From: Acanthosepion pharaonis
Lineage: Eukaryota > Mollusca > Cephalopoda > Sepiida > Sepiidae
Length of the DNA: 64,000 bases
Reading direction: 5' to 3'
Assembly: GCA_903632075.3 (NCBI GenBank)
Contig: CAHIKZ030001780.1
Location: 1,722,501-1,786,500 of the forward strand
Shown here piece after piece: positions 21,661 through 32,781 of this stretch. Position 1 is the first letter of the stretch. Each line of letters opens with the position of its first letter. The notes below the pieces were generated by a model. The model had not been told where the DNA came from. It did no database searches and saw nothing but the letters and a program-made list of their open reading frames with translations. Made by a program: the position numbers and the translations under genes.

Positions 21661-22910
21661 ATTTGGTCAAGTCATATGTCCATTTGGAAGAATGAATTGT
21701 AATGATGAGTACGTTATCCTAACTGTCAATCATGTGTGTCAGTCAAAAATATATTTAGGGTATAGTAACATACCTTTGTTTTTGAATGGTGGATTAATGG
21801 AAAAAATGCTGTTCTCTATGAGAATGCATGGCATAACACAGGAAAACATTTTGGAACTCAGTTCACTGACTGGTTATTACCTTTTTCAATCACTGCACAC
21901 TGAATGCTTTAATGGGGAAATTAAATTTTATTTAATATCTTAATTGTTTATTTAATGGTCCAGAATGAGAAGGATATTTCATCATTCAAAAAATAACCTT
22001 GTCATCAGTGATGATAGAAAAGGAGGATATTTAATCATTCTAACTCTCATCATTATAAAAACAACCATTCCACCACAAGAGAGTCAGTAGAGTAAAGTAG
22101 ATTAGTTTAGACTAGGGTACCCATAGTAGTAGACCAGTAGACAAGTAGTAATAGTCAGTAGAAACATATGTCTTCTAGCACTCAGGAAGATTGAAAACAA
22201 CCAATTTCAAATGCATCCTCACAAGTGAAATTCTCAGAATCAAAACAAGTAAGCAGTGACTTTTAAACAAAAGAAACACTGAGAATATTTTTACACACAC
22301 CATACCAATATTCTGTAATTCACATCACAAAAAGAAAATACAAATTTTTCTTATTTATGTCATGTTACGTCATGTTATTGTTTATATTATTGTTGTATGT
22401 TTTAATTCATTTTGTTTTCGATATAAAAAAAAGAGAAAAGGACTCCTCCTACACTACAAATACATATAGCAACTGGGTAATTACTTTAACAATACTCAAA
22501 TAATATTAAGTCAGGATTGCTGCTACATCAACCCTAACTTACCTATCCTGTTACAAGGAAATTTTAATGTTTTAATGGTAGAAAACTTTCTCTAATGAAG
22601 ACCAGCATCAAGGGTTTGTAAAAAAATTTTTCACATAAAAACCTGCAGAATATTACTCAAAATGTATCATAGAACTGCCCGAAAAATGACAAGTCACTGC
22701 AAGTAAAGAATAAAATTCAAATGAAGAATAAAGATGATAAACAAAAAAGAAAATTATTTATAACGCAGACAGATGAACATGGGCCATGATGGTGATTTGT
22801 ATGGTTAGGATTTCACCAATAAAAAATATAGTAGAGATAAAAGTATTTAGTTAAGGTACTTATTGCCATATTATTTGGTATTAAAGAAAAAATAATTGAA
22901 AATATTTTAT

Positions 22911-23428
22911 GAGGGTGAGTGAAAATGTAATGCATTTTGTATTATTATGTCAGATATAAGGAACATATCCAATATATCATACATCTACAGCTATACATCA
23001 TGGGTTCACATCCCTACTTCTCAACAGAGTCACAACCACTTTCAACTATGAATGAGGACATGTATCCCAACTTCATAACAAAACTAATCTGGCTGCTGAT
23101 ATAGGCAATTCCTTAGAGCAGTTTTCACTTCTACATCACAACCTGACTTAGCATCCTCAGACTTCCAGTAATTTGGTCCGATGAAAGAGACACTGAGATA
23201 CAAACGTGATGGTGGTGATGAAGAAGTGAAAATTGCTTGAAGGAATTGCTTACAACAGCAGCCAGCTGAGAAACATGTCCTCATTTGTAGGTGGAACACT
23301 GCCATTGATGAGATAGTGACTATGTTGAGAAATAGGGATGTGAACCAATGATCTATAGCTGTATCTTGATGTACAATATGTTTGTGTTCCTTATTCTTTA
23401 TATAATAAAACAAATTTGACTCACCTTC
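22911..23428. mobile_element. Foldback element with about 215-bp inverted arms
   Basis: The left arm (22,911-23,135) and right arm (23,215-23,428) are inverted repeats. Outer ends are GAGGGTGAGT and ACTCACCTTC; inner matches include CCTACTTCTCAACA versus TGTTGAGAAATAGG and GGCAATTCCTTAGAGC versus GCTTGAAGGAATTGC. The loop is about 80 bp and no coding sequence was found. Flanks are TA-rich, suggesting a mariner-like non-autonomous DNA element. It lies 194 bp from exon B inside the intron. Confidence 0.75.
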
Positions 23429-23621
23429 ATATATATGCTAGGAAGTGTACCAATTTTTAGAAATGTCCTTTCTTGAATTTAGGAGAATGTTTTGAAACTA
23501 TGTCTTAAAATCTGTCAACACAAACTCCTGTTTAGTCAAACTGAAAATGGAACGTTCCTGTTTCAAGAATTAAACATTAAAAAATTAAAAAAGACGAAAT
23601 GATATAAAGGAAACAACTTAC

Positions 23622-23695
23622 ATAAATTTGATTTTTATAATAGCGGATTTTGCAGTTGTGTAACAATGTTGCCTCATTAAGATACATGAGGGCAC
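23622..23695 (-). CDS. MYO6: Myosin VI, motor-domain exon B
   Basis: This is a 74-bp exon with acceptor TTTTTCAG and donor GTAAGT. The first two bases complete the Cys codon begun in exon A, and 24 codons follow, including ALMYLNEATLLHN and KIRYYKNQIY. These match the myosin VI stretch around human residues 64-87. The exon ends in phase 0 and exon C continues with TYTANILIAINPY. It lies about 190 bp upstream, in the direction of transcription, of a 0.5-kb foldback repeat in the following intron. Confidence 0.93.
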
Positions 23696-23769
23696 CTGAA
23701 AAAGATAAAAAAAACAGATTTATTATAGCAAATATTACATTCTAATCAAGAGTCTGTCTAAACCTTAAC

Positions 23770-24068
23770 ATAATTTGACAGCTAGGTCTCATCATTTTAT
23801 AATTGAATTGGCAAAATGTAACCATAAGTTCTATGCTAACAGTTTCTTCTATCATATATTTCACTTATGAAACTCTTCTGGCTTCTTTCTTCTCCAACAA
23901 CTTTGGTCTTCAAAAATTCATATGCAATGTCAATTTTTATTTTCTGTCTTCTTAATTCCTATTCTTTTATTGTTCTCTCTCCTTAATGTTTTTCTTTTTC
24001 TCATATTCTATCACATTCAGTAACACCCTGCTTTATTGCCTTGCTTGGTGTGAAATGATTTTAAAGAA
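23770..24068 (+). pseudogene. CR1/jockey-like LINE, 3' end copy 11
   Basis: Degraded C-terminal coding sequence is followed by CCTATTCTTTTATTGTTCTC and a TTTATTGCCTTGCTTGGTGT terminus. Confidence 0.7.
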
Positions 24069-24189
24069 GTGGACAAATGCTTTGTCAAATGGAAGTGATT
24101 GTATGATATCCAAAAGTTTTTACCATTATTTTTTGCTAATTTTGTAGTTAGATTAGTGCTGACTAATTTATAATTTACGTATCATTGAT

Positions 24190-24370
24190 GTCAAATTAAA
24201 CAAGTGTAATGTCAATCATTATCTTCTGTTTTCTGAATTCCTTTTGATTTATCATTCTCTCTCTTTAATAATTTTTTTTTTCTCATATTATCTCACACTC
24301 ATTAACTCCTTGCATCTTAGTAGTTTCATTGCCTTGTTTGGGAAGAAATGATATAAAAAAAAAGAAGCTT
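24190..24370 (+). pseudogene. CR1/jockey-like LINE, 3' end copy 12
   Basis: AATGTCAATCATTATCTTCT, then CACTCATTAACTCCTTGCAT and TTGGGAAGAAATGATATAAA. It is the terminus only. Confidence 0.65.
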
Positions 24371-24461
24371 TATTAGGCATTAAATATATAATACTAAGAT
24401 ACAGCATTATATACATGGGTCATTAAATTTTAAGCAGAAAAAATGCATATCAAATAATCTT

Positions 24462-25030
<569 letters not shown>

Positions 25031-25166
25031 ACAAAAGAAATATGTTGTAGTGGTTCCAACGAGAGAAAAGTATGTATATTAAAAAGAATAGAAGAGAGGT
25101 GCCGCCAACGTTTTTGGTTGCAATGTGGATTTATTTAGAGAAAATATTATGCTTTGTTTTACATAA

Positions 25167-25211
25167 TTTTACGACACGTGTTTCTGGTCTCGCGACCGTC
25201 TTCAGGTAAAA
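25167..25211 (-). ncRNA. Hammerhead ribozyme (type I), left arm
   Basis: Minus-strand order: stem I strand UUUUAC (25,211-25,206), core CUGAAGA (25,205-25,199), stem II GGUC/GACC closed by GCGA, core GAA, minimal stem III ACAC/GUGU, cleavage base C at 25,173, stem I partner GUAAAA (25,172-25,167). All conserved core bases fit the CUGANGA...GAA...UH consensus. The pair at 10.1/11.1 is C with A (mismatch), so activity may be reduced. Tiny stem III hammerheads of this type are typical of PLEs and may act as dimers. Confidence 0.85.
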
Positions 25212-25609
25212 GTGGAGATTTCTACATATTATTAAAAATAATTAATTTTTCTTCATGTTCAATGTGAAATATTCTCGATATGAGACATTCTCTGTTTGTG
25301 TGTTGGTAATCCGAATTTCTTTCGAGAATTGTCAATGAAGAGTTCTCTTGTGAAGGGTCATAAAACAATTAAGGTTGGTCCAGCGAGTAGTTATTGGCAT
25401 TTTATCTTTTAATGTTTTAGTGACCCCTATGTACTCTTGGATCTGTTTCCATTTTGGTGTGTTCCTGTCAGCATGCGTGTATATATGTGTGCGTATATTT
25501 CCCCTCCATACATATACTGTCTTACTACGAGGTATTCATAAACTTATTTGTACCTATACACGCATACACACACATACGCACATACACACTATCCCACCAG
25601 AAGTAATCA

Positions 25610-25611
25610 GT

Positions 25612-25642
<31 letters not shown>

Positions 25643-25690
25643 TATTTCCCAAGCTACATGGAACCAGTACACACACACACACACACATAC
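25610..25690. repeat. (CA)n microsatellites in PLE 3' region
   Basis: Two short runs of CA dinucleotides are separated by a duplicated segment (ACCAGTACACAC). They lie between the PLE stop codon and the left arm. Confidence 0.9.
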
Positions 25691-25867
25691 TTCTTAAGTT
25701 GTCAACATCCGCATATACATACATAAATGTATGTATGTATGTGTACATACATATATATATATATCTCCTCGTGTCTCCCGTATATGAGTGCACGTCCATG
25801 TATGTGAGCAATTTGATCATTGTATTTGGTCACCCTGTGTGCATGTTGTGTGTTTTTGTGTGTAGGG

Positions 25868-26677
25868 TTACGATCTATTTAGTTCGGGTTTAAATTTGTC
25901 TATAAAGTTTTTTTCCTGTATTTGTAGATACGAGTAATTGTCTGTTTGATATATCGGCATGATATTAAACTTACCCTGGTTACATTTGAAAATATGTTGT
26001 GATACAAAAAGTTTTCTGTTGTCTGTCAATTTTATATTGCTTTTGTGTAGGGAGACCCTGTTGTTCAGTTGTTGGCTGATGCCTATATATGACTTCTTAC
26101 ATTTTGTGCATTGAAGTGCATAAATTACATTTTTGGAGTTGCAGTTTAAGTTTTTATTTATTGTGAATGTTTTTTTTGGGTTTTCAAAAGTGTAGGAGTT
26201 TCCTTCTATAATGATGTCACAAACCCCACATATTTTTTTGTTGAATTTTGTGACTCCCTGTATTTTGTGTTGGTTAAATTTAGATGAGGTTAACATGTGT
26301 TTTAGGTTTCTAGATTGGCATTTGCTCTTAATTATTTTGGTTGTTTTTAGTATATTGTTCAGTTTATTATTCTTGCTAAGTAAATCTAGATTTTTTGTGA
26401 TTTCTGGGAATATTTCTGGATTGTTTTTGTTGTACGTTGAGACATATGCTAGAGTTTGTTCGACGTTACGTTTCTTTTTATTTCTAAGTTGGTCTAGAGG
26501 AATTTCTTTTGCGAGTTCAATACCTTTGTTTATTAGTGTTGTGGGGTAGCCTCGTTTCTTGAGAGTTTTATGTAGTTCGATAACTACTCGCTGGACCAAC
26601 CTTAATTGTTTTATGACCCTTCGCGCAGAACTCTTCATTGACAATTCTCGAAAGAAATTCGGATTACCAACACACAA
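25868..26677 (-). pseudogene. PLE C-terminal region with GIY-YIG endonuclease
   Basis: This is an open frame of 269 codons. The first 33 or so residues (to about KSSARRVIKQLRLVQRVVIE) are translated from the inverted arm and are not native. The native part begins near 26,577 with LHKTLKKRGYPTTLINKGIE, the PLE segment just after the reverse transcriptase. It continues through a Cys cluster (CGVCD and a later CTKC) to the nuclease motif VIYALQ...KSYIGISQQLNNRVSLH, where IY and YIG plus the conserved Arg are visible. It ends KPELNRS. The frame is uninterrupted, which suggests a fairly recent insertion. Confidence 0.85.
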
Positions 26678-26761
26678 ACAGAGAATGTCTCATATCGAGA
26701 ATATTTCACATTGAACATGAAGAAAAATTAATTATTTTTAATAATATGTAGACATCTCCAC

Positions 26762-26808
26762 TTTTACCTGAAGACGGTCATGAGAGACCGGAAACACGTG
26801 TCGTAAAA
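26762..26808 (+). ncRNA. Hammerhead ribozyme (type I), right arm
   Basis: Stem I strand UUUUAC (26,762-26,767), core CUGAAGA (26,768-26,774), stem II CGGUC/GACCG with loop AUGAGA, core GAA (26,791-26,793), stem III ACAC/GUGU, cleavage base C at 26,802, stem I partner GUAAAA (26,803-26,808). Every core position fits the consensus and all 15 stem pairs are Watson-Crick. This is the better of the two copies and should be self-cleaving if transcribed from the plus strand, which is antisense to the myosin gene. Confidence 0.88.
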
Positions 26809-26889
26809 TTATGTAAAAACAAAGCATAATATTTTTCTAAATAAATCCACATTGCAACCAAAAACGTTAGCGGCACCTCTCTTCTCTTC

Positions 26890-27188
<299 letters not shown>

Positions 27189-27719
27189 CATATTAATAGC
27201 TCACACAACAGTAAAATTTTAAAAGACCTTCAGGATAATCTAAGACAAAATCAGGATACAACACGAATGGAAAAATCAACATGCAATTGCAGGACAGGAT
27301 CAGAGTGCCCAGTTGAAGGAATATGCATGGCAGAGAACACAATACATGAAGCAACAATTTTCCCCAAAGTAAAAGTTGAAGAGAAAAAGATATACATTGG
27401 AATATCAGCGGGAGATTGGAAACACCGACTATACAACCATCACCAATCCTTCAAAAATAAATGTAAAAAAAAACAAACAGCACTATCAAATCATTATTGG
27501 TTTTTGTTGGAGAGTGGCCTAACACCACAAATAATGTGGAGAATAATATCAAGAGCCAGAACTCCCAAAAACTTCAGAGACAGATGCAACTTATGTTTGA
27601 AGGAGAAAATCATAATCAAACATAAAAATCCAGACATACTACTAAATAAACACAATGAACTAGTTTTTAAATGCCGACACAAAAACAACCTAAACCTAAG
27701 CAAGTACACTAAGAAATAA
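27189..27719 (+). pseudogene. Second PLE-type GIY-YIG reading frame, different lineage
   Basis: The frame is open from the (TA)n border; the first Met is at 27,267. It encodes KSTCNCRTGSECPVEGICMA, then IHEATIF, IYIGISAGDWKHRLYNHHQS, CNLCLKEKIIIKHKNPDILL and ends NELVFKCRHKNNLNLSKYTKK. This is a Cys-rich leader plus GIY-YIG nuclease of the type found at the C-terminus of some PLEs, clearly distinct from the copy at 25.9-26.6 kb. The reverse transcriptase part is lost. The frame is uninterrupted. Confidence 0.75.
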
Positions 27720-28109
27720 TCATATAGGAACAGCAATTTTGAATGTTTTATATTCCCTTTGTTTTTAGAAATATTACTATGCACACATGGATGCTAACAC
27801 ATGACTGTATGTATACAACTATGATAATGTATTTGCACACTGAGACACCTGTTGATATGTACATGTATATGTTTTTATACGGAAAAAGAAACATACCAGT
27901 TTTTTTTTTTTTTTTTTTGTGAGTGTGGAGATGTACAATTAGTTAGGTACTTATATGTTTTGCCATAAATATGAAAGATCGGATAATATTATATGTGTAA
28001 ACACATAGATAATGTAATTAAATACTGAGATAGTCTTCGAACGCAGGCATAAGTGGATGCACAGGTGGACATGAGAATAGGGACAAATACGTAGGTAGAG
28101 ATAAATGTA

Positions 28110-28420
28110 AGTGCAAATTAACGCATATATGGGTATATGGATATTCTGCAGATTGCGTCTGCATATGTGTGTGTATGTATATATATGTATGCACGTATGC
28201 ATATATGGGTGTGTGTATGTATGTGTATATGTGTATACGTATGGATGTGTAGATATATATATATGTGCGTATGAGTATATATGGATATGCAGACGTCCTT
28301 GTGTGTATATATATATATATGTAAGTATAAGTATACATGGAGACAGGTATGGAGACATGTGGATGTGCGTTCTCTCTGCAGGTGTATATGTGTAAAGATG
28401 GAAATATACATATATCGTTT
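28110..28420. repeat. TATG/TGTA-rich simple-sequence region
   Basis: Contains imperfect mixtures of TATG, TGTA and GTGTATG units. They open shadow frames on both strands but encode nothing credible. Confidence 0.8.
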
Positions 28421-29501
28421 CATGTGAATGTGTGTGTAGGCGTATATAGGAACTCATAGGCATATAAGACGATATAGGTATGTGGTTACAAATAGGGGTT
28501 TAAGACATGTGTAGATAAGAAAATATAAAAGAAGGGCCTAATTTTCTGCTAGTGACATCTCTTCCAAATTTCTCCTCTAATATTCTCCAATTGGAGGTGA
28601 ATTTTAAATAGCACGAAGGGAAAGTGTTAGACTAGTATTTTAATTGAGATTGAAAGATACTACGCCAATGGGGAAAATAAAATTATTTAAATGGGAACAA
28701 CTGTTGATAATTGGATACATAAAAACAACCACGAGTTTACTTAATGAAAAACAATCACAAGTTTACTTAATGAACAAAAATCAAACGAATAAATGTCAAC
28801 CTAACAAGCTATAAGATAAAAGCTTTAGTGGAAAAAGTACTAAATATAAATTGGATTACTCTTTCAATGTTCTGTCTATGGATCTTTCCAATCGACTGCT
28901 TCATAGGAAATACCCAAAACTCCACCAAATTTCAAATTAATTTCTTCGTAGATTGTTTTAAAATTTTAGATATTTATCAAACCTTAACCTCCCAAATATG
29001 CACGTTAAAGTAACGCAAACTGACAGCGTCTAGGAATTTGAATGAAACCTGTCGTGTAATTTATTGGGGCTGTTGTAACGCATCTTCCTTAATGTAGTCC
29101 TTATCGCTCACCCCTTAACCACCTTTGTCTAGAGACGAGACGCGTTAGATTTGAGCAACATCCAGCTGACACACTGGGGTTAAAATAGGAAACTAAAATG
29201 ATACATATGACACACTCATATCCTCTCTCCCACCTCACTTCCTCACTTCATTAACTTTGCGTATACTTGATGAGGTCCGTAAAAAACGTGTGAATTTCTT
29301 TTCATTTTTCATTTCAGCTTTTGGAAGTAAAGTCTGATGATCCAGAACCCTGTTAAAGGGGTTATGGTGAAATAGCTTATTACATGGAATCTTAACGTGG
29401 TCTGTCTTTTATTCAAACATATCTGCTCTGAATTTTACATTGAGCTCTCTGGATATCATCCTCCTCAGGTCTACCCATACGGATTACCTAAATTTGCATA
29501 A

Positions 29502-29542
<41 letters not shown>

Positions 29543-29543
<1 letters not shown>

Positions 29544-29616
29544 GATTCGAACCTGCATCCTATACGGAACCGTCATTTATGCTGACGTGCCTTAACCGAC
29601 TCGGCCACAAAGGAGC
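29543..29616 (-). repeat. tRNA-like unit, copy 1
   Basis: The minus strand reads GCTCCTTTGTGGCCGAGTCG followed by GTTAAGGC (A box, as in tRNA-Ser/Leu), a CGTCA/TGACG anticodon-like stem, then GATGCAGGTTCGAATCT (B box). The acceptor stem does not pair and the T stem is broken, so it is tRNA-derived and not a working tRNA. It is the first unit of a tandem array ending near 30,152. Confidence 0.75.
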
Positions 29617-29772
29617 GTTCGGTAGGCATACATATATATTTTTATGTTTAACATTCTTTTTATAGATACAAGTATTTAAGTAAATGCTCTGTTTATAATA
29701 AACAGTATTAAATAACATTTACCGGCCTGAATGTCCAAGAAATTTTCATAGAAAATATTCGTCCTTTGACAG

Positions 29773-29845
29773 TATTTGAACCTGCATCCTATACGGAACC
29801 GTCATTTACACTGACATGCCTTAACCGACTCGGCTACAAAGGAGC
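29773..29845 (-). repeat. tRNA-like unit, copy 2
   Basis: Matches copy 1 at nearly every position (GTAGCCGAGTCGGTTAAGGC, TGACGGTTCCGTATAGGATG) but the B box has decayed to GGTTCAAATAC. Between copies 1 and 2, and again after copy 2, runs a shared segment (TTTTTATGTTTAACATTCTT to ATATTCGTCCTTTGACAG); after copy 2 it carries about 130 bp of extra sequence. Confidence 0.75.
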
Positions 29846-30093
29846 GTTCGGTAGGCAAGGTCGAATTTACTGCTTATAAACTTCAATCTTCCATGAATCT
29901 CGTACATTCATAACTGCTCATGGCATATCAAATGTAAACAAATGACGTCATACATTAAGAATTGGACAAAGTCCAACAATTTATTACAGACATTTTTATG
30001 TTTAACATTCTTTTTATAGATACAAGTAAATGCTCTGTTTATAATAAACAGTGTTGAATAACATTTACTGGCCTGAATGTCCGAGAAATTTTC

Positions 30094-30152
30094 ATAGAAA
30101 ATATTCGTCCTTTGACAGGTTCGAATCCTGTCAAAGGACGAATATTTTCTAT
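30094..30152. other. 26-bp perfect hairpin capped by a tRNA T-loop sequence
   Basis: The left arm 30,094-30,119 (ATAGAAAATATTCGTCC...) is exactly complementary to 30,127-30,152. The 7-base loop is TTCGAAT, and the six loop-proximal pairs GACAGG/CCTGTC look like a tRNA T arm. It sits at the end of the tRNA-like tandem array and reuses the segment that precedes copy 2. Confidence 0.9.
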
Positions 30153-30505
30153 CAGTCAGCTCTCTTATATTGAAACAATTGTTTTGTAAAAAAATTTCAT
30201 AACTACAATGGATAAATTTAAAATTTTAAAATGCATACAGAGCGTATTCATGTGTGTTTTTAAAAATCACTGTCACAATGGAATGCAGATTTTATTGCAG
30301 TTACAATAAGTTTATCTTTGTAATTTACTGCTGGAGATAATCTTAGAAAAGGTTGAAAGTACTTGTGTTAGAAAAAACTATGGCACCTTTCTTGATGAAT
30401 TTGATCTTAACATCTAGAAACTGATTAGATAACTGGAATGTATCAGTACAAAAATAGACAATATGTCTATATTATTCAATGAAACATCTTTGAATGAAGA
30501 TATGC

Positions 30506-30543
<38 letters not shown>

Positions 30544-30718
30544 TAGAAATCTATTAGGTCATTTTTGTTGGTTGATTTCTGGTGGACACCAAGTTTCAAA
30601 GAGTTGTTAACATGGTGTATCATCTGATACTACTTAAGAGCACTCAGAATTTGCAGCCCTCAGTATCTACACAAAGAAGAGAAATACAGTGAAAACACTT
30701 TCAAGCTTCTTCAGTACC

Positions 30719-30749
<31 letters not shown>

Positions 30750-31379
30750 CATGCACACACACACACTGACTGTAATGTGAAAATCTTCAAAAGTGAGTGG
30801 ATAGTTTTCTCATGGAAACTTGTATAGTCATTTTAGTATTTAAGCATTTTAAACTCTCACCCAAAAATTACATGACATTAAACTCTGGAATCAACAAAAG
30901 ACAAATGGTCAAGAAGCAGCATTAAAATCAAGTTTAATCAACAATATACCCACTCTGTTATGCTTATTCTTTCTATTATTAAACAAAAGTTAAAAATCTG
31001 GGCAGAACAAAGTAACCCTACACATTTTCTTGCTGAGCAATGATATTTAAAGTTGGTAGTAAAGTTGGAAGCTCGTAATGTTTCTAATCTTTTCCTCTCC
31101 AGTTGCTACTTTATTGGCATTGATTGTTGTCAGGTCAATAACTACAATTGGCTATTTGTTTAGCTGCCATATTTAGAATCAAGAAACTATGATTGATTAT
31201 TTCTTTGGCTTCCAAAAGTGATTCTGTTCAATTAGAGACAACACTTCAGTGCCATGGAAAAGTTAGAAATGCAGATTAAATCATTCAAACAAACCAGCTT
31301 TATTAAACAAAGCAAACATGATCTTATCAACCAAATCCTTTTTTTTTATCAGTGTAAGGACAACTGTTACTGAGTTTAG

Positions 31380-32690
31380 ATTTTAACAAAGATTACTCAC
31401 TCGATGTCAAAAATCTTTTTACTAATGTTCATGAAACTATTGAGATCATTATAAATAACATATACCATAATCCAGCTATACACCCACTGAAATTTAAGCC
31501 TAATATATTATGAAAAACTATTGCTAACCTGCACTACCAAAATCCCATTTGATGATCACAACAACAACAACATATATATACAAAATGATGGCGTCTCCAT
31601 CAGTTCAGCTCTTGGTCCAACCTTTAGCAACTTCACTATGTCCAATCTTGAAAATAACATTTTTAGCAAGTTTGAAAAACCCTCCATCTACTTTAGATAT
31701 ACTTTTATTAGTCTAAAGTTAGGAAGAAATATGTAAACTCCTAAAACAGTTGCAAGACAACTCCGTCCTTAAGTTTATATATGAACTTGATACTAGTAAC
31801 AAAATTCCTTTTCTTGATATACTGATTAACACCAATAATAAGTTCACCATCTCCCCATATAAAAAACCTACCAGTATAAATTCCTGTACTCTTAACTATA
31901 AAAGCAAATGTGCAAATTATTATAAAATGGCTATTATAACCTAATAAACCGTGAAAAAACTAATTTATCCACAAAACAGATCTTCTACAGTGAACTTAAA
32001 AATATAAAACACTCATCAATAACAACTTCCCTAACTACATCATTGATGAGCAAATAAGATGCTCCATCAAAGACCTCTGTACAAAACATAACCCCAAACA
32101 TATCAACCTTTTATAGTGTAACCAGATGCATGCTAATTATAAGCAAGATAAAAATATTCTAAAAAAATTAATAAAAACTAATACATCCACAACAGACCCT
32201 AGTAAAAAATAAAACTTATTATATACTACACTAAATCCACTATATCTAATAAAATCATTTGTAATGACTCTTCCCTGGCCACTTGTGTGTTGCAGAAAAC
32301 CCACATCATTTATAAATTAAAATGAACTCTGGAAGACTGCATCTTCAATGATAAAAATAATATCTATGTTGGGCACACAACAACAATGCTTTCACGTAGG
32401 CTAAGTCTTCATCTGAATAATACTTCTAATATTTCTAAACACTTACGACAACATACCTGTCTACATTCGCAATTCAGAAAAATCCTCATTGAAAATAGCT
32501 CCATAATTTTCCATGAAAAGAATAAACACAAACTAAAAATTCTCAAAGCTATTTATATAAAAAAATTGAAAGCAAAACTCAATAAAATATGAGCCAACAC
32601 TGAGTTTTCTTCTCATCTTTTAACAACCGCACAAGAAAGCTTATTCAGGAATATGAACGGATTTTATCGAAAATAAGTATACAGAACAAA
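31380..32690 (+). pseudogene. Penelope-like element, reverse transcriptase and GIY-YIG, decayed
   Basis: Reading frames broken by stops and frameshifts run in PLE order. SLDVKNLFTNV (motif A with catalytic Asp, 31,397-31,429) is followed by QNDGVSISSALGPTFSNFTM (motif B). FEKPSIYFRY follows, where the YVDD motif should start but is lost to a break. Then come FIYELDTSNKIPFLDILINT, YKKPTSINSC, and the nuclease domain NNIYVGHTTTMLSRRLSLHL ending ILKAIYIKKLKAKLNKI. It is inactive and is followed by a (TA)n run at 32,743. Confidence 0.8.
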
Positions 32691-32741
32691 TCTAAATTAT
32701 TTAATGAGGCTTGTCTGAATGAAAAATGGTGCCGAAATCCC

Positions 32742-32742
<1 letters not shown>

Positions 32743-32779
<37 letters not shown>
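32743..32779. repeat. (TA)n run after the PLE at 31.4 kb
   Basis: A short TA tract close to the 3' end of a PLE, as at the other PLE copies. Confidence 0.95.

Positions 32780-32781
<2 letters not shown>

Larger units (their letters stand above)
18250..23621 (-). other. Myosin VI intron between exons B and C
   Basis: This is a 5.4-kb intron. It holds LINE 3' ends, two related small terminal-inverted-repeat elements, a LINE RNase H remnant, one copy of a 400-bp dispersed repeat and a 0.5-kb foldback next to exon B. The remainder, including 21,670-22,900, shows nothing recognisable. Confidence 0.85.

Noticed and set aside
27951..28463. 170-codon minus-strand frame rich in Tyr, Ile, His and Thr
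   Set aside because: It derives from TATG/TGTA simple sequence with no recognisable domain.
29262..29300. Possible hammerhead core TTGATGAGGTCCGT...ACGTGTGAA
   Set aside because: The core C is replaced by T, stem II pairs only three bases, and no stem I partner or cleavage triplet is in place.
29543..29845. Functional tRNA genes
   Set aside because: A and B boxes are present, but the acceptor stems do not pair and the T stems are broken, so they are tRNA-derived repeats.
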